Shown piece by piece: positions 58,272-64,000 of a stretch of DNA of 64,000 nucleotides. The translations under genes and the position numbers were made by a program. Each line of letters begins with the position of its first letter. Position 1 is the stretch's first letter. Below the pieces are notes generated by a model, which worked only from the letters and a program-made list of their open reading frames with translations, was not told the DNA's origin and did not search any database. The stretch lies in contig JAKSIO010000001.1 of NCBI GenBank assembly GCA_024398785.1, positions 62,001-126,000 on the forward strand, in the 5' to 3' direction. The DNA is from Bacteroidaceae bacterium (GTDB lineage: Bacteria; Bacteroidota; Bacteroidia; Bacteroidales; Bacteroidaceae).

Positions 58272-59501
58272 ATGGTTCTGAATTGGATTTGGATTTGCTT
58301 CTTTGTTGTTGCCTTTGCCGTTGCACTGGTAAAGCTCATATTCCTTGGAGATATGGAAGTGTTTCCGGAAATAATGAACAAAGCTTTTGACGGAGCAAAG
58401 AACGGCTTTGAAATCTCTCTTGGACTTACCGGCGTTCTAGCATTGTGGATGGGTATAATGAAAATAGGAGAGAAGGGCGGTGTAGTGAATGCCCTTGCCC
58501 GGTTGCTCAGTCCTGTATTTGTGCGCCTTTTCCCTGAACTTCCAAAGAACCATCCCGCTTTCGGCTCAATTTTCATGAATCTTGCAGCCAATATGCTGGG
58601 CTTGGACAATGCCGCAACTCCAATGGGACTCAAGGCAATGGAACAGATGCAGACTCTGAACAAAGACAGCCGTACCGCAACAAATGCTCAGATTATGTTT
58701 CTGGTACTGAATACATCCGGTCTTACGCTTATACCCGTAAGCATAATGGTCTATCGTGCCCAGATGGGCGCCGCCCAACCTGCCGATGTCTTTCTGCCTA
58801 TACTTTTGGCCACAACGGTTTCTACTCTTGTGGGTATGCTTGCAACATGTCTGGTGCAGAAAATCCGCATAGACAAAGTTCTTCTGCTGTTCATTCTTGG
58901 AATATGCGCATTCGTGTCTCTGGTTGTATGGGGATTCAGTGCGATGCCTCAGGTAAAGATAGGCCCTGTATCGGCCAACATTGCCAATATAATTCTGTTC
59001 GGCATAATCATTCTGTTCATTGTCTCCGGTATCAGGTCAAAGATAAATGTTTACGATGCCTTTATTGAAGGGGCGAAAGACGGTTTTACCACGGCGGTCC
59101 GCATAATCCCGTACTTGATAGCCATTCTTGTAGGTGTGGCTGTTTTCCGTGCAAGCGGTGCCATGGACTGGATAACCGGTGGCATCGGCTGGATAGTATC
59201 AGAATGCGGACTTGATACGGATTTTGTAGGTGCTTTGCCTACCGCACTGATGAAACCGCTCAGCGGAGGCGGTGCACGCGGACTTATGATTGATGCTATG
59301 AATACATACGGTGTTGATTCCTTTACTGGCCGTCTGGCCTGCTCAATCCAGGGCTGTACAGATACCACATTCTACATTCTTGCAGTATATTTCGGCAGTG
59401 TTGGCATAAAGAATACGCGTCATGCGGTAGGATGCGGGTTACTGGCTGATTTTGCCGGAATTATTGCTGCAATATTTATTGCATACATTTTCTTCAAATA
59501 G
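58272..59501 (+). CDS. SpmA/SpmB-type nucleoside-recognition (Gate) membrane protein
   Basis: A 409-residue polytopic membrane protein that looks like a fusion of SpmA- and SpmB-like halves, each with a Gate domain. First half: FDGAKNGFEISLGLTGVLALWMGIMKIGEKGG and NMLGLDNAATPMGLKAMEQMQ. Second half: FIEGAKDGFTTAVRIIPYLIAI, LMKPLSGGGARGLM and CSIQGCTDTTFYILAVYFGSVG. Despite the spore-maturation name, members are common in non-sporing Bacteroidetes, where the transported compound is unknown. Confidence 0.85.
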   Translation: MVLNWIWICFFVVAFAVALVKLIFLGDMEVFPEIMNKAFDGAKNGFEISLGLTGVLALWMGIMKIGEKGGVVNALARLLSPVFVRLFPELPKNHPAFGSIFMNLAANMLGLDNAATPMGLKAMEQMQTLNKDSRTATNAQIMFLVLNTSGLTLIPVSIMVYRAQMGAAQPADVFLPILLATTVSTLVGMLATCLVQKIRIDKVLLLFILGICAFVSLVVWGFSAMPQVKIGPVSANIANIILFGIIILFIVSGIRSKINVYDAFIEGAKDGFTTAVRIIPYLIAILVGVAVFRASGAMDWITGGIGWIVSECGLDTDFVGALPTALMKPLSGGGARGLMIDAMNTYGVDSFTGRLACSIQGCTDTTFYILAVYFGSVGIKNTRHAVGCGLLADFAGIIAAIFIAYIFFK

Positions 59502-59508
59502 AATTGTT

Positions 59509-59925
59509 ATGATAGGTTTTTACAATGACGATATTGAAATGCCACGTCTTGATGCAAGGCTTGTCAAGAAGTGGATTGGTGCGGTTGCGGAAAGTTACGG
59601 CCGTAAGGTAGGCAATCTGAATTACTGCTTCTGTTCCGATAAAAAGATACTTGAGGTGAACCTGCAGTTTCTTGGACATGACTATTATACGGACATCATT
59701 ACCTTTGACTATTCCGATACCCAAACCGTGAACGGTGATATGTATATAAGCCTTGATACCGTACGTACAAACAGCGTCAAGTTCAAGACGGAATACGAGC
59801 GTGAATTGAAGCGTGTGATAATACACGGAGTACTGCACCTTTGCGGTATTGACGATAAGGGACACGGTATGCGTGCCGTGATGGAGAGTGCCGAAAACAA
59901 GGCTTTGGATTTGTTGGAAAATTGA
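59509..59925 (+). CDS. ybeY: Endoribonuclease YbeY
   Basis: A zinc-dependent endoribonuclease involved in 16S rRNA 3' maturation and ribosome quality control. From the ATG at 59509 (MIGFYNDDIEMPRLDARL) it has 138 residues. The three-His zinc motif is in IIHGVLHLCGIDDKGHG, and DYYTDIITFDYSD is the typical preceding segment. The longer frame starting inside the SpmAB-like gene is rejected. Confidence 0.94.
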   Translation: MIGFYNDDIEMPRLDARLVKKWIGAVAESYGRKVGNLNYCFCSDKKILEVNLQFLGHDYYTDIITFDYSDTQTVNGDMYISLDTVRTNSVKFKTEYERELKRVIIHGVLHLCGIDDKGHGMRAVMESAENKALDLLEN

Positions 59926-59936
59926 AAACGGAGCTT

Positions 59937-62900
59937 ATGACAAAAAAAATATATTCACTTTTGACGGCTGTATTTGTTGCCAGTACAGTCTGTTACTCCG
60001 GCAGCCTGCTCGATGAGGCGAAAGTTTCATTCAGCCGTTCCGATTATGCAGTATCGGGGCATTATCTTGAAGAGTATCTTTCAAGTGGCGCTGACATCGA
60101 ACTGGATCAGGAACGCATTGACTATATGCGGCTGGCAATAATGGAGAATGTTGATTCTTTCAAGCATGTCAGTCCTGCGTTGGATTTTATTGAAAAATAT
60201 CCTAAGTCAATGTATCTGAACGCTGTTCTTTCATATCTTGGCAGTGCATATCACATGAACGGTGATTATGAAAAGGCTGTGCAGATTTTCAATATGTGCA
60301 ACGCCGAACAATTGGATATTGATAATGCCAATCGCAAGAATTTGCATCATGCCATTGCGTATATATGTCTTGACAGTCTGGACAATGCTGTTGTACTTTT
60401 GAACACGTTGGTATATTCGGATCCCCGTTATGATGTCCATTCTGATTATTACAAGGGTATTGTGTCATACAAACAGGGCAGATATGACGATGCTGTTGAA
60501 TTCTTTTCCTATTCAAAGTCAAAGAGCATATACAAAATACCGTCTCTGCTTTACCTTGCCGAAATTGCACTTATCAGTCAGGATTATGATCAGGCAACTT
60601 TGTGCGCGGAACCAGTGATTAATTCAAAAACAGATTCTGCTACTATCTGGCAGGCACAGCGTATTACAGCCACTGCACTGTTCCACAAAAAGGAATACGC
60701 ACAATCAGCAGCAATTCTTGCTCCATACATGTCAAATGTAAAACAGAGCGACCGCAGTGACCATTATTATCTTGGTATGGACTATTTCTACCTTGGTCAG
60801 TACACTGAGGCTATTGAACAGTTGCAGTATGCCACACTGCAGAATGACGCCATGTCTGAAAACGCTTACCTGCATATCGGTCTGGCAGCCCTTCAGCTTA
60901 AGGATATGAGCCGTGCCGAGATAGCTTTCCAGCTTGGTAGCGCAATCGACCTTGACCCTGCTCTCAACGAACAGCTGCTGTACAACTATGCCATGACATT
61001 GTATGAAACATCCTTTTCTCCGTTCAGCGATGCCGTTACGGTTTTTGAAACGTTCATAAACAAATATCCCAAATCAAAGAATCTGGACAAGGCCAGCAAA
61101 AGCCTGATAGATGTTTATGAAAACTCCACAAACTATTCCAATGCGATTGCCTCTATTGAGAAACTCAACAATCCGCCAAAGAATGTGATTCATTCAAAAC
61201 AGTTGTTGTATTTCCGCCGTGGTAATGTGTATTACGGAAGCGGTGATTACAAAAACGCAATAAAGGACTATACAAGTTCCATTGCACTCAGGCAGTACGA
61301 CAAGGAACTGGCTGAAAAAGCGTACCTGTGGCGCGGAGAGGCCTATTTTGCCCTTGGCCAGTATCAGGAGGCAAAGAAAGACTATCAGTCTGCGATTGAC
61401 GCAACGGTCAACATTTATGGTCAGGACTATATGATGTCAACGTACGGACATGCTTATTCAGCATATAAGATGCGTGATTTTGAAAGTGCCCGCAACGAAT
61501 GGAAATCAATGCTGAGCCATCCTTCCATGCCTGATATGTCTAAGTCAATCCAGAGCGATGTCAACGCCCGTGTAGCCGACTGTTTTTTTGCCGTGAAGCA
61601 ATATGACGAAGCCGCAAAATACTACACATCGGCAATGGAACTGTCTGCAGAAAACGGTGATTATCTGTACTACCAGCTGGCTCTGCTTTCGGGACTGGAG
61701 CGGAATTATCAGCAGAAGGCTGATTATATGGGACTTATTTCCAGCCGTTATCCCAATTCTCCTATCCGTTTGTCAGCACTGTACGAACAGGCAAGAACTT
61801 ATCAGCAGATGGATAAAGGCCAGGATGCAATTGATATTTTTGACAAGATTATTACAGAAAGTCCTTCTTCGCAGATTGCTGCAAAATCAATGCTTGAAAA
61901 AGCGCACATCTGCAATCAGATTGGATCTCCTGAACGTGCAATTGAAACATTTGAACTGGTTGTCAATCAGTTCCCCGGGAGTCAGGAGGCTCAGACAGCT
62001 TTGAAAGACTTGCGTAACCTGTATGTGGATCTTGGACGTGTTGATGATTATGTAAAGTTTTCAAAAACCGTTCAGGGTGTAACGCCAATTGCAGCAGGAG
62101 AACTTGATTCGCTTACATATATCAGTGCAGAGCGCAATTTCACCCGCTCAAATTACAAAGAGGCAAAAACTGCTTTCCAGAACTATCTCAAGCAGTTCAA
62201 GAAAGGACAGTATGTTACCAATGCACACTATTATCTTGGACGTATTGCTCAAAACGAAAAGAAAAACAACGAGGCTCTGGATCAATATGCACAGGCTGCA
62301 AGCAACAAGCATCACCGCTTTGGTCAGGAAGCCATGCAGCAGGCTGCCACATTGGCTTTTTCTTTGGGAAAATATGAACTTGCTTTCAACAATTACAAAA
62401 ACTTGTATGAGTTGCAGTCCGGAACAAAGAAAACCGATGCCTTATATGGTCTGATGCGTTCTTCTTACCGCGGAAAAGATTATAAGACAGTTCTTGAATA
62501 TGCTGATAAAGCGCTTGGCGGCAAACCGTCGAACGAAGTCCGTCTTGAGATGCTGTACTATAAAACAAAATCTACAATAGAACTGCAGGGACTTGATAAG
62601 TCTGTTGCCTTGCTTGAGGAACTTGCTGCAGATACGCATACGGATTATGGCGCCGAAGGCAACTATCTGTACTGTTTCTATCTGTATGAATACGCTTTAT
62701 ACTCAAAGTGCAATGAACATATTCTGAAATTTGTGCAGAGCGGAAGCCAGCAGCAGTACTGGATAGCGCGCTGTCTTATACTTTTGTCCGATTCTTATTA
62801 TGCGCAGGGCAAGCAGATAGAAGCCAGACAATATCTGCTTTCATTGAAACAGAACTACAAAGTTAAGAATGACGATATCCAAACCCTGATTGGCGAACGT

Positions 62901-62951
62901 CTTCAGAAGATTGAGGCAAAAGATTCAATAATGCATCAAGTACAACAATAA
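59937..62951 (+). CDS. Large periplasmic TPR-repeat protein
   Basis: A 1004-residue exported protein with a signal peptide (about 1-22, MTKKIYSLLTAVFVASTVC). The rest is almost entirely TPR and TPR-like helical repeats. Examples are YLGSAYHMNGDYEKAVQIF, YLGQYTEAIEQLQYATLQ, GSGDYKNAIKDYTSSIALR, YLWRGEAYFALGQYQEAKKDY and DAIDIFDKIITESPSS, with BamD/YbgF-like segments. It probably scaffolds proteins in the periplasm or at the outer membrane. Its stop shares a base with the start of the outer-membrane protein gene (TAATG), so the two are likely partners. I start at the ATG at 59937, 11 bases after ybeY. Confidence 0.87.
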   Translation: MTKKIYSLLTAVFVASTVCYSGSLLDEAKVSFSRSDYAVSGHYLEEYLSSGADIELDQERIDYMRLAIMENVDSFKHVSPALDFIEKYPKSMYLNAVLSYLGSAYHMNGDYEKAVQIFNMCNAEQLDIDNANRKNLHHAIAYICLDSLDNAVVLLNTLVYSDPRYDVHSDYYKGIVSYKQGRYDDAVEFFSYSKSKSIYKIPSLLYLAEIALISQDYDQATLCAEPVINSKTDSATIWQAQRITATALFHKKEYAQSAAILAPYMSNVKQSDRSDHYYLGMDYFYLGQYTEAIEQLQYATLQNDAMSENAYLHIGLAALQLKDMSRAEIAFQLGSAIDLDPALNEQLLYNYAMTLYETSFSPFSDAVTVFETFINKYPKSKNLDKASKSLIDVYENSTNYSNAIASIEKLNNPPKNVIHSKQLLYFRRGNVYYGSGDYKNAIKDYTSSIALRQYDKELAEKAYLWRGEAYFALGQYQEAKKDYQSAIDATVNIYGQDYMMSTYGHAYSAYKMRDFESARNEWKSMLSHPSMPDMSKSIQSDVNARVADCFFAVKQYDEAAKYYTSAMELSAENGDYLYYQLALLSGLERNYQQKADYMGLISSRYPNSPIRLSALYEQARTYQQMDKGQDAIDIFDKIITESPSSQIAAKSMLEKAHICNQIGSPERAIETFELVVNQFPGSQEAQTALKDLRNLYVDLGRVDDYVKFSKTVQGVTPIAAGELDSLTYISAERNFTRSNYKEAKTAFQNYLKQFKKGQYVTNAHYYLGRIAQNEKKNNEALDQYAQAASNKHHRFGQEAMQQAATLAFSLGKYELAFNNYKNLYELQSGTKKTDALYGLMRSSYRGKDYKTVLEYADKALGGKPSNEVRLEMLYYKTKSTIELQGLDKSVALLEELAADTHTDYGAEGNYLYCFYLYEYALYSKCNEHILKFVQSGSQQQYWIARCLILLSDSYYAQGKQIEARQYLLSLKQNYKVKNDDIQTLIGERLQKIEAKDSIMHQVQQ

Positions 62952-64000
62952 TGAAAAAAATATACATATATCTGGTATCAATGCTGGTGTGTGCTTCTGC
63001 ATTCAGCCAGAATAAAACTCAGGACCGTTCTATGGTAGTTGAGGAATCTTATGTGGCAGATTTCTCGATGGGATCAAAAATTATGCCTTATGCACCGGCG
63101 CACACAACCTCAAAGAACAAGCGTGTAGGTTCTTACCTGACCGGTTCCCGGGAACTTGACGGATATTACCGCCAGGATATGCCGGTAGCAGATGTCAGTG
63201 CTGAGGTCGAGTCTGAGACACCTGTATTGTTACGCTTTGGTTATGGTCTCCGCAATACAATGGATGCATTACTGTATGCCGGCATCAATTGTGGCAATAA
63301 ATCCAGGATTGAACTCAGTTCAAAAGCCGATGGTGAGAATTCTTCTGTTTCTGACAACTGGACAAAACGTCTGTACAACTGGGATTCTGATCTGAATTTT
63401 ACTCATTCCGGAGATAAATGCCTGTTGTCTGCCGGTGTGTTTTTTGACAATGTGTTTTTCAATTACAGACCGGGTGAGGATTCTGCTTCAAACCGTCAGT
63501 CCGTAAAGAATATTGGTGCGCATCTCAGTTTCAAATCAACTTTGCAATCCAAGTATCCGTATCACGTTGAACTCTCATATAACAATCTGTCACATGACAG
63601 GGGATACAACAATGTTGCACTGAATTCAGGTATTCTGTTTGGTGCAGGACAGAGTGGTACCTTTGGTCTTGATTTCAATGTTGCAAGCCAGTTCGGTGAC
63701 TATGCAAACATGACACTTGCTCCTTTTTACAGGTTGACAAAAGGAAAGATGATGTTGACATCGGGCATTAACCTTGACTTCCTGTCGGAGTCAGGTTCAA
63801 GGTTCAATGTATCTCCAAATGTGGATTTCAACATGCGTCTCACCCCATGTTTTGCAATGTTTGTTGGTGTAAACGGTGGTTTTGCGCAGTATTCTGCAGC
63901 TGAACTGTATAAAACATCTCCTTATATTATAGCTGATTCTCTCAAAATCAATCAAGGCTATGACCTGATTGATGCCCAGTTAGGTCTGAGTGTTGATAAA
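62951..64000 (+). CDS. Outer-membrane beta-barrel protein, cut by window end
   Basis: An open frame of 350 codons runs to the window end with no stop, so the gene is incomplete on its 3' side. It begins with a signal peptide (MKKIYIYLVSMLVCASAFSQ). The body has alternating, aromatic-rich strands typical of an outer-membrane barrel (RFGYGLRNTMDALLYAGIN; HLSFKSTLQSKYPYHVELSY; NMRLTPCFAMFVGVNGGF). No TonB plug domain is visible near the N terminus. It overlaps the TPR gene by one base, suggesting a paired function. The specific role is unknown. Confidence 0.75.
   Translation, partial: MKKIYIYLVSMLVCASAFSQNKTQDRSMVVEESYVADFSMGSKIMPYAPAHTTSKNKRVGSYLTGSRELDGYYRQDMPVADVSAEVESETPVLLRFGYGLRNTMDALLYAGINCGNKSRIELSSKADGENSSVSDNWTKRLYNWDSDLNFTHSGDKCLLSAGVFFDNVFFNYRPGEDSASNRQSVKNIGAHLSFKSTLQSKYPYHVELSYNNLSHDRGYNNVALNSGILFGAGQSGTFGLDFNVASQFGDYANMTLAPFYRLTKGKMMLTSGINLDFLSESGSRFNVSPNVDFNMRLTPCFAMFVGVNGGFAQYSAAELYKTSPYIIADSLKINQGYDLIDAQLGLSVDK

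Noticed and set aside
1..64000. tRNA, rRNA, riboswitch or CRISPR features
   Set aside because: All spacers are under 300 bases. None shows a cloverleaf, a recognisable riboswitch core or regularly spaced direct repeats by eye, although a covariance-model search was not possible here.

Overview
The window looks like chromosomal DNA of a Bacteroidales bacterium (phylum Bacteroidota, Bacteroidaceae/Prevotellaceae-like). Promoters match the Bacteroides pattern (TTTG or TTG, 19-21 bases, then TAnnTTTG), and Shine-Dalgarno sequences are weak. Typical families are present: a PorZ-like protein with a type IX secretion (T9SS) C-terminal domain, hybrid two-component systems (HTCS), DUF3098, DUF2723, DUF1599, and a BT_3928-type protein beside tpiA and a SPOR protein. 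Genes are densely packed, often with 1-23 base overlaps. No gene-free stretch exceeds 300 bases. I see no rRNA, tRNA, insertion sequence, prophage or CRISPR array.

Layout. 0.1-7 kb: xerD, an orphan 78-residue histidine-kinase DHp-like protein, then the minus-strand operon leuS-rdgB-porZ. 7.1-15.6 kb: gltS-like symporter, cation diffusion facilitator, mutS, ychF, lgt and an acetyl-CoA hydrolase/CoA-transferase, closed by a strong terminator. 15.7-27.4 kb: three large collinear HTCS-like proteins in a row, then a SpoU RNA methylase. 28-41.4 kb: a tight run of methyltransferase, ftsX, DUF3098, uppP, truB, queA, folK, metK, cysE, THUMP-type RNA methyltransferase, purD and a DUF2723 membrane protein. 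41.4-48.1 kb: rpsO and nadK on the minus strand, then pdxJ, exbB, exbD, tonB-like, a DJ-1 family gene and recG. 48.2-64 kb: DUF1599, BT_3928-like, tpiA, SPOR, DNA alkylation repair-like (minus), dnaG, fur-like, zinc peptidase, hisS, a secreted protein, ruvB (minus), SpmAB-like, ybeY, a large TPR protein and an outer-membrane protein cut by the window end.

Most of the window is housekeeping: translation and tRNA modification, DNA replication and repair, cofactors, and envelope biogenesis. The accessory and most interesting part is the HTCS triplet. Each protein has a propeller sensor, a transmembrane helix, a kinase region, a receiver and a C-terminal AraC-like region, but each has lost different parts. 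The first keeps the kinase His and ATP site but has an eroded receiver and half of the AraC domain. The second keeps only a good receiver. The third has Ser in place of the kinase His but keeps a good receiver and the only complete DNA-binding domain. I infer that they may act together as a distributed phosphorelay. No SusC/SusD or polysaccharide-degradation genes lie nearby. The orphan DHp-like protein at 1.05 kb closely resembles the kinase dimerisation region of the first HTCS.
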